A stretch of 64,000 nt of DNA from Brevibacterium sp. XM4083 (GCF_006489205.2 NZ_VFYR02000001.1:1086555-1150554), one strand, 5' to 3'. Counted from the first letter of the stretch, positions 44,692 to 53,537 are shown. Translations and numbers: made by a program. Notes: generated by a model from the letters alone, not told the origin.

Positions 44692-45312
44692 TCAGGCGTA
44701 ATGCTGGGTGACAGCATCAGCCAGGTTCTTGGGCTTGGGCTTGTCCGAACCGCTGCCTTGGGAGCGGTCCGGTTGCGGTGTCGGGGGCGGAGGCGGGGTT
44801 GCCTGTCCGAGGATCGTCTTGAGCTCGTCGGCATCGGCCTCGAGCTCTTCCTTCGTCGAACCCTTCAGACGCTGTGCCGCTGAGAGGGACAGGCCCTTGG
44901 CCTCGGCGACCTGGTACTTGAGGACGAGGGACGCGTTCTCGGTGTTGGCCTTCTGCAGCTTCTCCCGCTCCTCAGCGTCCTTCTCGGCCTGAGACTTGTT
45001 CGCGTCCTCGAACGCCTGGATCTTCGCCTTGAGATCCGCGTTCTCCTTCTCGGCGTGCTTGCGAGCATCACGCTCGGACTGCAGTGCCTTGAGACCGCCC
45101 TCGCCGAGGTCGTCGCCCTGGCCGGAGTTCGACGGCGGGTTCGACTGCTGGCCGGAGTTCGACGGCGGGTTCGACTGCTGGCCTTCGCCGTTACCCTGGT
45201 CGCCAGGGTCACCGCCGGCGGACGTCGCGGCCGCCGGGGTTGCGAAGAACCGCAGGTGAGGGTGGTTCGGAGAGAACGGGTTGAGAGTGATACCGGGAGT
45301 GGTGCGAAGCAT
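44692..45312 (-). CDS. Capsid scaffolding protein
   Basis: The 206-residue protein is rich in Lys, Glu, Ala and Gln, with a central coiled coil (residues about 70-150) and a Pro-rich then basic tail (DKPKPKNLADAV), typical of siphovirus scaffolds. A duplicated decapeptide (QQSNPPSNSG twice, about 45-65) is encoded by a direct repeat near 45120-45180. AGGAGG lies 5 bases before the ATG at 45312. Confidence 0.85.
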   Translation of the reverse strand: MLRTTPGITLNPFSPNHPHLRFFATPAAATSAGGDPGDQGNGEGQQSNPPSNSGQQSNPPSNSGQGDDLGEGGLKALQSERDARKHAEKENADLKAKIQAFEDANKSQAEKDAEEREKLQKANTENASLVLKYQVAEAKGLSLSAAQRLKGSTKEELEADADELKTILGQATPPPPPTPQPDRSQGSGSDKPKPKNLADAVTQHYA

Positions 45313-45391
45313 GAGAGCCTCCTTGGTTGACTGCATCGCGCAGTAGCTGCCTCGCCTGCATCGCACGGGCGAGGGTGGTAAAATACGGGGT

Positions 45392-45458
45392 GACCGAGGT
45401 CTCCTGCGTCAGCTCTGAAATAATGAGCCGTCAGAACACGCGGGTTCTGACCTCGGTC
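45392..45458 (-). ncRNA. Structured RNA between MuF and scaffold genes
   Basis: A 9-bp outer stem (GACCGAGGT at 45392-45400 with ACCTCGGTC at 45450-45458) encloses an 8-bp perfect hairpin (GTCAGAAC / GTTCTGAC, 45430-45451; the outermost base pair competes with the outer stem) and a small GCTC/GAGC stem. It looks like a three-way junction in the late mRNA. It may be a terminator, a processing site, or a control for scaffold and capsid output. Confidence 0.55.
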
Positions 45459-45459
45459 T

Positions 45460-47046
45460 TCACGTTCCGGTGAGATCGACTTCCACGAGCTCACCTCGCG
45501 ACATCACCCAGAGCCTGCGTATCCGCGCTGACGGAGTGCGCAGGTTGTAGAGGGCGAGCTGCTTCACGAGTTTCTCGGACAGTTGTCGGTCACCGAGGTC
45601 GATGATGAAGTTCTCCTTCACCACGCCGGCCGCCTGAGCCTTGACCACCGACCGTTGAATGTGGTTCTTCACCGACTGGTATTTCGGCTGCGTCGACTTC
45701 AACTCGACCTTGATGCCGCCGGCGTTGAGCCACTCGAAGTCGGAGGTCGGTTTGAGGGTCGATCGGTCCCTTGGAATCCAACGCACTCGGTTGTCCACCG
45801 TGAACCGCTCGAGGAACCGCACCTCGTGCGGCTCAAGCCGTTCACCACGCGTGTCGACGCCGATCTGCTCCTGCCGCCGAGCCCAGTACGCTCGCACATT
45901 CGGATCACGCATGTCGTCGCCGGGGTCCGGCGCCGACGCCGCGGCGCGAGGCGTCCGTGGCGGCTTCGCACCGCCCCCAGCCCCCGACACCACCGGCGCC
46001 GACGAACCGGGGGAGCGAGACGGGGGACGTGAGCCGCCCGAGCCCGTCGCCACGCGGCGAATACCGCCCGACGACGCGCCACCACCCATGCGGATCACAC
46101 CGTGCGGGTTCTGCCCCTGCTCGGTGATGTAGCCGTACCGGCGCAACAGCTGCCTGGCGGCGCCACGGTCACCACCGGAGCGACGAATGATCTCCTGCAC
46201 CGACAGTCGCCGGTCACCAGCCCGCCCTGCAGCTGACATGGACCGGAACGAGCCTCGACGGGACGTGCCCTCCCGGGTGAACCTGCCGCTGGTCGTCATG
46301 CCGCGGCGGGCATTGACGACCTGGAAGATGTCCGCGCCCTCTTCGATCGCGCGCGCCTCGGCGGCACCGAAGGTCTTTGCCCGCATCTCAGGCGACAGCG
46401 AGTCGAAGTAGGCGTAGGGATCGGTGGCCATGTCACCGGCCATGCCCTCCGAGGCGGGCACGCCACGGCAGTCACAGCCCGGGTGCCGGTCAAACCCGGC
46501 GTTCCACCGGTACCACTTGCCGGCAAGGATGACGCACCGCGAGCACGACGGCGGGTTGAGCATCCGCACGAACCCTGTCGCCGTCGAGGCAGCAATACCC
46601 GCCGCCTCGGCGGACCGGCCGGCATCAGCCATCGCGGTGCCGGCGGCGAGGGTGAGCCACTGGCCGCCCCGCTCGAGCGCCAACCCCGGCTGCGCGCCCT
46701 CGGCGACGCTCATCTTCGCGCGGACGACGGAGAAACTCAACGCCTCGGCGAGGAGGAGCCCGTTCTCACCGTTGACGCCGGCGAACGCGCTCGGCACGAT
46801 CTGGCCGGACAACCGAGGGTCGAGCCCGACTTCGCCGAGCTCAGACGGCAGGTAGTCGGCGGCCGCGCGGGCCATGCGCAGTTGCGCGGTGGTGACGATC
46901 CTCGTGATCTGCGGACCGACCCGCGACCAGCCGGCATCGAAGTCGTTGCCCATGCGCGACCACTGACGGGTGACCGCGTCGAGAGCTTCGAGCTTCTCAG
47001 CCCCGATCTGCCGCTGGTACGTCAGCGCCGACGAGGGCAGAGACAT
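45460..47046 (-). CDS. MuF-like minor head protein with C-terminal tRNase-toxin-like domain
   Basis: Residues 1-260 of this 528-residue protein match MuF/VG15-type minor head proteins, with the Cys/His cluster C168, C171, H188, C191, C193 (CSRCVILAG ... HPGCDC). A Gly/Pro/Ser linker follows (about 325-385). The last 101 residues resemble CdiA-type tRNase toxin domains: D436, E448 and K450 form a D...ExK site, with an IIDLGDRQLSEKL helix and an RIRRLWVM strand. MuF proteins travel with DNA into the cell. The gene overlaps the portal gene by 50 bases. Confidence 0.78.
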   Translation of the reverse strand: MSLPSSALTYQRQIGAEKLEALDAVTRQWSRMGNDFDAGWSRVGPQITRIVTTAQLRMARAAADYLPSELGEVGLDPRLSGQIVPSAFAGVNGENGLLLAEALSFSVVRAKMSVAEGAQPGLALERGGQWLTLAAGTAMADAGRSAEAAGIAASTATGFVRMLNPPSCSRCVILAGKWYRWNAGFDRHPGCDCRGVPASEGMAGDMATDPYAYFDSLSPEMRAKTFGAAEARAIEEGADIFQVVNARRGMTTSGRFTREGTSRRGSFRSMSAAGRAGDRRLSVQEIIRRSGGDRGAARQLLRRYGYITEQGQNPHGVIRMGGGASSGGIRRVATGSGGSRPPSRSPGSSAPVVSGAGGGAKPPRTPRAAASAPDPGDDMRDPNVRAYWARRQEQIGVDTRGERLEPHEVRFLERFTVDNRVRWIPRDRSTLKPTSDFEWLNAGGIKVELKSTQPKYQSVKNHIQRSVVKAQAAGVVKENFIIDLGDRQLSEKLVKQLALYNLRTPSARIRRLWVMSRGELVEVDLTGT

Positions 47047-48379
47047 CCTGCTCCTGCTCCTTCTCCCGCTCGCGGTTCAGGTACGGGTCGGCGTCCTGCT
47101 GGGCGAAGTACTCGCGCTCCTTCGCCTTGCGTGCCTCAGACCAGCCCATCTCGTCCCACGCGCCCTCGCGGGAGAGAATCGGGGTGCCGCCGGCGAGCTT
47201 CTGGATCGCGTCAGAGCGCTGAGAGATCGTCGGGGTGCCGGCGTCGTGCCATTCGACCCGGATGCGACCGTTGACAGGCCACTGACCGGTGCGGAACCGC
47301 TCGCGAAGAGCCATGGTCCACCCCCAACCGGCACCGAAGGACACCTGCTTGCGTTCGCAGTTCTTCACCAGCCGCGCCTCATCGGCGCGGATCGCACCCT
47401 CGGCGGCCGGATTGACCGACTGCTGGCCCATGTACCGAGTCGGCAGGCCGGTGATCGCCGCGGCGAGCGCCATGTAGTGGTTGACGGTGTCGTGGAAGTT
47501 CTTCAGCGACGACGGGGTGAAGCTGCCGACCTTCGCGTCCTTGTTCGCGTGAGCCCAGATGCCGGAGAAGTAGGACTCCCAGACGGGGATGGGGTCGCCG
47601 TTCTTGTCGACGAAGTCGCCCTTTGTCATGCCGAGGACGTACTTCTGGGGCACCGAGTGGGTCTCGGCGGCGATCTGCAGGTTCGTGAGCGTGCGTGCGA
47701 CGGCGTCGGTCATCGGGATGATGTCGTGGATCTCGCTCGTGCCGTCCCACGAGCCGAGGCGCTGCCGGTTGAGGAGCATGATGACTGGGACGCGGCCGAG
47801 GGTGTGCTCGTCGCGGGAGACTTCCTTCCACGCCCCGCTGTTCTCCCGTTCGAGCCAGATCGTGGCGTCGGGGAGGTAGAGGGTCGCGGAGTCCTGCCGG
47901 CGTTCGGGGTCGATGTACTGGCGGAGGGCGGCCCTCATGCGGCGGGTGCGGTTGTCGATGAGCGCGTTCATGTAGCGCGGGGACTCGACGGTGATGAACG
48001 GCTGATCGCGGTCGTCTTCGTTCGATCCGACGGTGATGAACGAGCGGCCGAAGATCATCGCTTCACGGTGGGCCTGCGGGGCCTGGGCGTCCATGTCGTT
48101 GTACTCCCAGCCCTCGCGCAGGCCGGCGTCGGCGAGCTCGTGGCCGGGGAGGATGAGGGACTTCACGTCGAGGCGGCGTTCGGGTTCGTCGACGGCGATC
48201 CGCGGCAGGTTGACGATCGTCTCGAAACGGCGCAGTTCAGGGGGTACGGCGAGGCCGATGTGCTCGAGGCGCTGCATGCCCTCGTAGTAGCGGTCCAGTC
48301 GAGCCAGGACGGGGCGAGTCTTCTCGTGCCGGTTCCGCAGTTCCGAGAACAGGGTCTGCTCGTCGTTTGAGAGAGCCAC
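46997..48379 (-). CDS. Portal protein (SPP1 gp6-like)
   Basis: The 460-residue protein follows terL and precedes MuF, as portals do. The conserved middle (ALAAAITGLPTRYMGQQSVNP, then ADEARLVKNCERKQ) is typical of actinophage gp6-type portals. It forms the dodecameric DNA channel at one capsid vertex. The GTG at 48379 was chosen because AAAGGGG lies 8 bases upstream; a GTG at 48385 abuts that box. Confidence 0.88.
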   Translation of the reverse strand: MALSNDEQTLFSELRNRHEKTRPVLARLDRYYEGMQRLEHIGLAVPPELRRFETIVNLPRIAVDEPERRLDVKSLILPGHELADAGLREGWEYNDMDAQAPQAHREAMIFGRSFITVGSNEDDRDQPFITVESPRYMNALIDNRTRRMRAALRQYIDPERRQDSATLYLPDATIWLERENSGAWKEVSRDEHTLGRVPVIMLLNRQRLGSWDGTSEIHDIIPMTDAVARTLTNLQIAAETHSVPQKYVLGMTKGDFVDKNGDPIPVWESYFSGIWAHANKDAKVGSFTPSSLKNFHDTVNHYMALAAAITGLPTRYMGQQSVNPAAEGAIRADEARLVKNCERKQVSFGAGWGWTMALRERFRTGQWPVNGRIRVEWHDAGTPTISQRSDAIQKLAGGTPILSREGAWDEMGWSEARKAKEREYFAQQDADPYLNREREKEQEQDVSALVGADVPAADRG

Positions 48380-48394
48380 GCTCACCCCTTTCTG

Positions 48395-50035
48395 TCATCG
48401 GTAGACCCACATGCGGTTGTCGACTTCGTCCCAGCCTTCGGCACGGGAGTCTGCCGCGGCCTCGTGGGTGAGGACGTCGGCCATGAGGAGGTCGATCTTC
48501 TGGTGTTCGGACGGTTTGCCGAGGATGTACTTGTCCCCGGGCTTGGCGACCTTGCGGGCGGCGAGCGCGTGGGTTTTGGTCTGTTCGCAGTCGTCGTGGG
48601 TGGTCAGTTCCTCGGTGGTGTCTTCGAGGAATCGGACCAGGGCGTCGTACATGCGGTTGGTTTGGTTCGTCGGCCACATGACGACGACGTCCTCGCCGTG
48701 GTTGGCGGCCCAGGTGTCGGCCTGGGTCTCCCAGTGGCGGGGGTCGACGTAGAAGCGGTTGACGCGATAGCGGGCCATGAGCTCGTCGACGGCCGCGTTG
48801 ACCTCCGAGCGGGGGATGCGACCTTCCCACTCGTCGGGGTTCCAGTAGGTGGGGCGGTCGTCGGGGCCGTAGGTGGGGGTGAAGCGGTGGCCGTTGATGG
48901 TCTCGGCGCGCAGCGCGGTCCAGTCCCCGGATCGGGAGCCGTCGAAGCCGAGGGTGACCATGGTGCCGTCTGGCACGGTGACTTGGGCTTGAGTGCGGTC
49001 CCAGAGTGCTTCGAGCATGTACGAGCCGAGGCCCTGGACGAGCCGGTTGCCGTAGAAGCGTTCCGCCTGGGTCGGGTCGGTCTCGACGAGCTCCTCGGCG
49101 AGCGGGTCGATCGCCGAGGTGGTGTCGACCCAGGGGGAGTCGAAGTACACGAATTTGTGGATCTTCGCCCGGTCGCGCTTCTTCTTGTAGTCGAGGTCGA
49201 CCGGTGGTTTGCGGTGGTAGCGGAAGATGTCCTTCTGCCGGGACTGGAACCCGCGTTGCGCGGCGGAGTTCTCCATCGGGTCCCACGGGTTCGTCAGTTC
49301 GATCGTGCGGCCCTGCATGCCGGCGACACCACGCGAGATCGTGTTCCACGTGTCGAGCATCTTGTTCGTCTCGGTGTAGAGGCCCGACTCGTCGCCGAGC
49401 GCCCCGGTGAGCGGCTGGCCGAGCTTCGACTTCGCCGCTGAGGACAGGGGCACGATCTTCCCGCGGTTCGGGAGCCGGATGAAGCCCTCGCGCACGTGCA
49501 CGAACTCCTGCAGGGGTCCGGAGAGGATCATCGACTGCAGGGGCTCATAGACGTTGTTCGTTTGGGACTCCGCGAACGCGACGAGTCCGATGAGGGACTT
49601 GCTGCGCGACCGTCCCTTCGCCTCACCGGGCTCATAGACGTACTCCCAGCCGCACCCACAGCCGTGATCCTCACAGCGGTAGATGTCGCCGGCGAGCGCC
49701 CACCCGTCGAAGAGCGAAGGGCCGACGGCCTCGAGCAGGAGGAGGCCGGCGCCCCACGGTGACTTCCCGCACTTTTGGGGGCCGACGACGATTGAGCGGC
49801 GGTAGTGGAACGGGGCGAGGAGTCGACGGCGATCGACGACCGCGTCCGGCCTGATCCGGTAGTGGTTGACCGTGCAGTAGAGCTGCCACCCGTTGAACGT
49901 CAGCGCCTCACCCTCGTACACGCCGCCAGGGACCCGGCAGTGAGCCTCAATCCAGTCGGTGGCGAGGAATCCGAGTGTGTGCCGGGTGTCGAAATCGAGA
50001 GTCAGAGATGCCGGCTGCTCGTCACGAGCGTCCAC
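48395..50035 (-). CDS. terL: Terminase large subunit
   Basis: The 546-residue packaging motor has an ATPase domain with Walker A-like GPQKCGKS (residues 85-92) and a C-terminal nuclease domain (LGFDGSRSGDWTAL first acidic motif, then FYVDPRHWETQ). It cuts concatemers and pumps DNA into the head. The GTG start at 50035 overlaps terS by 14 bases. The LGFDGS nuclease motif is typical of actinophage cos packagers. Confidence 0.92.
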   Translation of the reverse strand: MDARDEQPASLTLDFDTRHTLGFLATDWIEAHCRVPGGVYEGEALTFNGWQLYCTVNHYRIRPDAVVDRRRLLAPFHYRRSIVVGPQKCGKSPWGAGLLLLEAVGPSLFDGWALAGDIYRCEDHGCGCGWEYVYEPGEAKGRSRSKSLIGLVAFAESQTNNVYEPLQSMILSGPLQEFVHVREGFIRLPNRGKIVPLSSAAKSKLGQPLTGALGDESGLYTETNKMLDTWNTISRGVAGMQGRTIELTNPWDPMENSAAQRGFQSRQKDIFRYHRKPPVDLDYKKKRDRAKIHKFVYFDSPWVDTTSAIDPLAEELVETDPTQAERFYGNRLVQGLGSYMLEALWDRTQAQVTVPDGTMVTLGFDGSRSGDWTALRAETINGHRFTPTYGPDDRPTYWNPDEWEGRIPRSEVNAAVDELMARYRVNRFYVDPRHWETQADTWAANHGEDVVVMWPTNQTNRMYDALVRFLEDTTEELTTHDDCEQTKTHALAARKVAKPGDKYILGKPSEHQKIDLLMADVLTHEAAADSRAEGWDEVDNRMWVYR

Positions 50036-50576
50036 CGGCGGCCTTCAGCCTGTCGCGCGCCGACGGCGTCGGCACGTCGGGCTCCTTCGTCGCAACCTCG
50101 GCGCGTTTGTCAGCGACTTCGTCGTCGGCGATGTCCCATCCGAGCTCGCGCATACCGGCCTGGGTGAGACCGACCTGGTCCCTGTAGCGGTGCAACTGGG
50201 CGACCAGGGTGGCGTTCGCGTCGGGCTCCTTCTCGACGAGCGCCTTGAGCCGGCAGTACTCGCCGATCGAGGACCACAGCCACCGGTACCGCGGCGCCGA
50301 CCACGCGCGACCCTGGGGGAGGGCCCAGACGTCGCGCCAGATCTTCATCTCCCGCCGGCGCAGGGAGACTGTGGCCGTGCTGTCGACCTCGACGGTGCGC
50401 GTCTTGTCGACGACGACCACACGGTGTCGAATCATCTTCGGTAGAGGGAACTCCGGAACCGGGCCAAGGTAGCCCTCGGCGGGGAGCTGCTTGAACGTCA
50501 GGCCGCGGCGGTCGGATCGCCCTGACTTCGGGTCGACCGGTGGTCCGGATCGGCTGCGGGGGCCTCCACTGACCAT
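50022..50576 (-). CDS. terS: Terminase small subunit
   Basis: The 184-residue protein has a flexible basic N-terminus (GGPRSRSGPPVDPKSGRSD) and helices with conserved WSAPRYRWLWSSIGEYCRL. The C-terminal GWDIADDEVADKRAE resembles actinophage TerS C-termini. It recognises the packaging site and recruits TerL. The ATG at 50576 has GGAG 7 bases upstream. Confidence 0.78.
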   Translation of the reverse strand: MVSGGPRSRSGPPVDPKSGRSDRRGLTFKQLPAEGYLGPVPEFPLPKMIRHRVVVVDKTRTVEVDSTATVSLRRREMKIWRDVWALPQGRAWSAPRYRWLWSSIGEYCRLKALVEKEPDANATLVAQLHRYRDQVGLTQAGMRELGWDIADDEVADKRAEVATKEPDVPTPSARDRLKAAGGRS

Positions 50577-50620
50577 GGGTGTACTCCGTTCTTCGGCATC
50601 GCGCCGACATGAGAAGTGCC

Positions 50621-50676
50621 CCGCGAATCGCTCGCGGAGCAACTGACCCAGAGGGTCAGACCGGTCATCGCCGGTC
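50621..50676. repeat. Cluster of three palindromes upstream of terS (packaging-site candidate)
   Basis: Three perfect inverted repeats follow one another: CCGCGA-n5-TCGCGG (50621-50637), TGACCC-n3-GGGTCA (50644-50658) and GACCGG-n6-CCGGTC (50659-50676). Such clusters between HNH and terS genes often mark cos or terminase binding sites. The cleavage site cannot be located from one prophage. Confidence 0.5.
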
Positions 50677-50773
50677 GGGCGGACATGGTTTCTGACCTGG
50701 GAATTCGGAAAACTTTGAACCCGTTTTGGTTATCTGAGTCCTCCCCGTCGGTACGGGTTGAGAACAGGTTCGG

Positions 50774-50803
50774 TTGCCTCCCCCTGGGGTGCGTTGGAGG
50801 CAA
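50774..50803 (-). terminator. Hairpin directly after the HNH gene
   Basis: Perfect arms TTGCCTCC (50774-50781) and GGAGGCAA (50796-50803) enclose a CCC/GGG inner pair. It begins 1 base after the HNH stop on the minus strand and probably separates early from late transcription. Confidence 0.6.
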
Positions 50804-50804
50804 G

Positions 50805-51155
50805 TCACCCTGCCGCCCAGCCTCCGGGCTGCCGGCGGGCGGTCGACGCCGAGTGGCACGGTCCGCACAAGCCGCGACCATAGCGGGGATCGTTCGGGTC
50901 GAGGCCGGCGGCGACGAGTTCGCGACGTGACCTCGGGAAGTGGTCGGCGTCGCGGGAAGGTCGGCGGCCGCACACGACGCAGATCGGATCGCGTTGAAGG
51001 ACGGTTCGGCGGAATCGGTTCTCGTGCTCGCGGTCGTACCCACGTTGACGGGACGTGCCACGAGTACGGTCGGCGGTACGCTCATGGGCTGGGCACCGGG
51101 ACTTGGGGCCGTCGAAGAGGGTCGGGCATCCCTTGACCGAGCAGAGCTTCTTCAT
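50805..51155 (-). CDS. HNH endonuclease (terminase-associated)
   Basis: The 116-residue protein has an N-terminal Cys cluster (CSVKGCPTLFDG..RC), a basic linker and the HNH core: CVVCGRRPSRDADHF supplies Cys-x2-Cys and the His, then GLCGPCHSAS closes the zinc site. HNH proteins beside terminases are needed for cos cutting in several phages. The ATG at 51155 follows GGAGG at 6 bases. Confidence 0.88.
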   Translation of the reverse strand: MKKLCSVKGCPTLFDGPKSRCPAHERTADRTRGTSRQRGYDREHENRFRRTVLQRDPICVVCGRRPSRDADHFPRSRRELVAAGLDPNDPRYGRGLCGPCHSASTARRQPGGWAAG

Positions 51156-51253
51156 CGACTGCCTCCGAACATGACGGAAGGCCTGACCGGATGAACCTGT
51201 CAGACCTTCATCGCCACCTCTGGTGACTCTACGAGAATGGTACGTGACAGATG

Positions 51254-52021
51254 TCAAGCACCTCGGGACCTGTGCGTGTTGCGGCGTGTCGTGCGAAGCA
51301 ACACCGATCGCACATCACCAAGACGATACAGACGCGAACCACGCTGATCCTGACCGATCGGACGCAACAGCACACGACCACGAACGTCTCGCCTCGTTGC
51401 CCACTGCCTCGCTTGATCGTAGGTGATCTTCTCACCTGCTGCCCTCAGCGTGTCAACGATGCGAGGCAACGGTGCTTCGTATGCCTCGATGCGGCGCAGT
51501 CCCTCACGACGACGAGCACGCACATCCACCTGCGCCTTGCACCTCGGGCACACAGTCACGTCCTCACCGATGGTGGGCCACAGCTCAGCACCACACCCAG
51601 CTGTTGGACACTGGCCTACGAACACACGCTCAGGTGGAATGTCGATCTGACTCAGACCAGCGAGACACTGCTCGAGCAGACGCTCATGCCACGCCTCAGC
51701 CTGCTCGTGCTTGACCACCCAATCCCTGAGCGGGTCCAGGCTGGCCACGAGCTCGGGCACACCGAGCATCCGGAACGTGGGCCGCTCCTGCTCAAGCACC
51801 CACACGCCGAGGATCGCACGCAACACCGAGGTGATTTCATCGAGCACATCAGCCGCACCCACCCGATACAGGATCGGGGTGACGTCTGATGACCGCCCAC
51901 CACTGGCCGGGGCCACCGCATCCTGCCTGAGCACCGACACCCTCAGCTGTGCAGCCAACGGCCCACACAACCGGATCAGATCAGGCAGGCTCGCCGAGCG
52001 CACCTCTCGCGCATCCCACAT
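51254..52021 (-). CDS. Zn-ribbon / helix-turn-helix phage protein
   Basis: The 255-residue protein has a helical N-terminal half, a zinc ribbon around CPTAGCGAEL ... CPRCKAQV (about 150-180), and a C-terminal helix-turn-helix segment (KITYDQARQWATRRDV). This pattern is common in actinophages just before the HNH-terminase block and may be an early/late transcription regulator. The ATG at 52021 has GAGGGG 9 bases upstream; GTG 52027 is an alternative. Confidence 0.65.
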   Translation of the reverse strand: MWDAREVRSASLPDLIRLCGPLAAQLRVSVLRQDAVAPASGGRSSDVTPILYRVGAADVLDEITSVLRAILGVWVLEQERPTFRMLGVPELVASLDPLRDWVVKHEQAEAWHERLLEQCLAGLSQIDIPPERVFVGQCPTAGCGAELWPTIGEDVTVCPRCKAQVDVRARRREGLRRIEAYEAPLPRIVDTLRAAGEKITYDQARQWATRRDVRGRVLLRPIGQDQRGSRLYRLGDVRSVLLRTTRRNTHRSRGA

Positions 52022-52023
52022 CG

Positions 52024-52356
52024 TCACTGTCCCCTCAATTCCCTCTCGATCCGACCACTCACCCAATCGCGGGGCCGCCAAATATCCACGTCATCGCCGA
52101 CCAGGAGTAGCGCAGAGAGCCACACCTTCTGCGCCGAGGTCGTCTCTCCCGTCTCCGACTTCAGCTCACGCCACAGCTGGCGCATCTGCTTCGGGTGCAC
52201 CAGCACCAGATCCGGAAACCCCGGCTCAGAGCGGCGACTGTCGTAGGTGTGATACACCAACCAGCCCATCCGCTTCGCGAGCTCCACGATCTGATCCTGC
52301 AGCTGTCTCTCCGTCATGCCCTTCGCCCGCAGGGCACGGTAGTCATCGAGCTTCAC
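52024..52356 (-). CDS. VRR-NUC domain nuclease
   Basis: The 110-residue protein is a stand-alone VRR-NUC (PD-D/ExK) nuclease. GFPDLVLV supplies the catalytic Asp and RELKSETG the ExK pair, with QLQDQIVELAKRMGW at the N-terminus. Such proteins cut branched DNA in phage replication or recombination. The GTG at 52356 overlaps the previous stop as GTGA. Confidence 0.88.
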   Translation of the reverse strand: MKLDDYRALRAKGMTERQLQDQIVELAKRMGWLVYHTYDSRRSEPGFPDLVLVHPKQMRQLWRELKSETGETTSAQKVWLSALLLVGDDVDIWRPRDWVSGRIERELRGQ

Positions 52357-53537
52357 CGTCTTCGCCTCCCACGCTTCTTCGAAGGACCAGGGTTCACGAG
52401 GGCAGGAGGTGGCGCCGACCGTCCCGTCCCAGCCCGGCCAGGCCCGGCCCTAACCGAGCCCGTCACCGTCCCGTCCCGACCCGACCCGGCATATCCAGAT
52501 CCTGGATGCCGGCGACCTGCTGGGATCTGCTGGAACCTGCTGGGTGGCTCTGCGGGGTCACACTCCGACTGGTTGGTGTCGGGCGGTCCCATCGGACCAG
52601 AGCCGGTGTCTGCGGGGTCTCGCTCCGACTGGGTGTCGGATAGTCCCTCGGACCAGACTGTGTCCACCGCGGGGTCATCACACGACTGGTCGCCGTGCGG
52701 TCCCTCGGACCGGTGAACGTCTCCCGCGGGGTCTGACTCCGACTGGGTGTCGGATAGTCCCTCGGACCGGGATGCAGGGTTCTCTTCAGGTGCCCTCGTG
52801 GCTACGGTGCCGGCGTCGCGGCCGGGCGGTACCTGCCCGGCCTTCGTGTCGGGTTCGGCAGCGTCGGGGAGGACGATGTTGTGAGCGATCACGTACTCGT
52901 GAGCGCGCAACCACTCGAGGGTCTTCGGTTTGAAGTACGGGCGCTTCGGCGGGGGCATCATCTGCTTCTCGCGATGAGCCCGCGGTGCGTCGAGCAGGGC
53001 TGAATTGCATCGGTTGCAGGCGACCACCATGTCGTCTGGTGACTGCACCTGCTTCGTGAGATGGTCATACGTTCCTGCCTTCTGCCCGCGCCGGTCGCCG
53101 TGGAAGTTCACGACCAGGCCGCAGTAACGGCACGCGTCGCCGTCACGGAGGCGCACGGGGATCGTGAGGCCGGGGTTCGCGTTGTCGAGCTTGCGTTGCC
53201 GTTCCCATTCGATCTCCTCTCTCGTTCGCATGTGGATGAAGGTGTCGTCCTCGATGAGCTTGTACGCACGTCGCCCATCCCCGTCAGTCACCTCGGTGAG
53301 GTAACCCGCGGTGATCGCGACGCTGATGAGCTCGTGGGAGCGTGCCTGCCCGGCCATTTGGACGGCGGTGCCGTGGCTGATGATGTAGTCGGTGAGGTGG
53401 GCAGTGGATTGGAGTGCGCAACGGAGGACGAAGCCGAACGCCTCGTTGAGGAGGCGGTCGTCGCATCGCTGGTCTTCGAGGACTGCGAGGACGACGGGGT
53501 GGTTGGCGGACGTGTCACCATTGCGCAGCCATGGCAT
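52353..53537 (-). CDS. Replication initiator-like protein with HNH module
   Basis: The N-terminal part of this 394-residue protein (about 1-115) is a winged-helix-like domain seen in actinophage replisome organisers (MPWLRNGDTSANHP start). Residues about 125-195 form an HNH module (CRYCGLVVNF ... YDHL ... VVACNRCNSAL). The C-terminal 150 residues are low-complexity with repeated SEGLSDTQSE units. It probably starts phage DNA replication. GAGGAG lies ahead of the ATG. Confidence 0.75.
   Translation of the reverse strand: MPWLRNGDTSANHPVVLAVLEDQRCDDRLLNEAFGFVLRCALQSTAHLTDYIISHGTAVQMAGQARSHELISVAITAGYLTEVTDGDGRRAYKLIEDDTFIHMRTREEIEWERQRKLDNANPGLTIPVRLRDGDACRYCGLVVNFHGDRRGQKAGTYDHLTKQVQSPDDMVVACNRCNSALLDAPRAHREKQMMPPPKRPYFKPKTLEWLRAHEYVIAHNIVLPDAAEPDTKAGQVPPGRDAGTVATRAPEENPASRSEGLSDTQSESDPAGDVHRSEGPHGDQSCDDPAVDTVWSEGLSDTQSERDPADTGSGPMGPPDTNQSECDPAEPPSRFQQIPAGRRHPGSGYAGSGRDGTVTGSVRAGPGRAGTGRSAPPPALVNPGPSKKRGRRRR
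52550..52770. repeat. Imperfect tandem repeats in the initiator gene
   Basis: Four degenerate copies, about 55-60 bases each, start GCGGGGTC and end TCGGACC. The second and fourth are nearly identical over about 43 bases. They encode the Ser/Asp/Gly-rich tail, so copy number probably varies between related phages. Confidence 0.7.
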
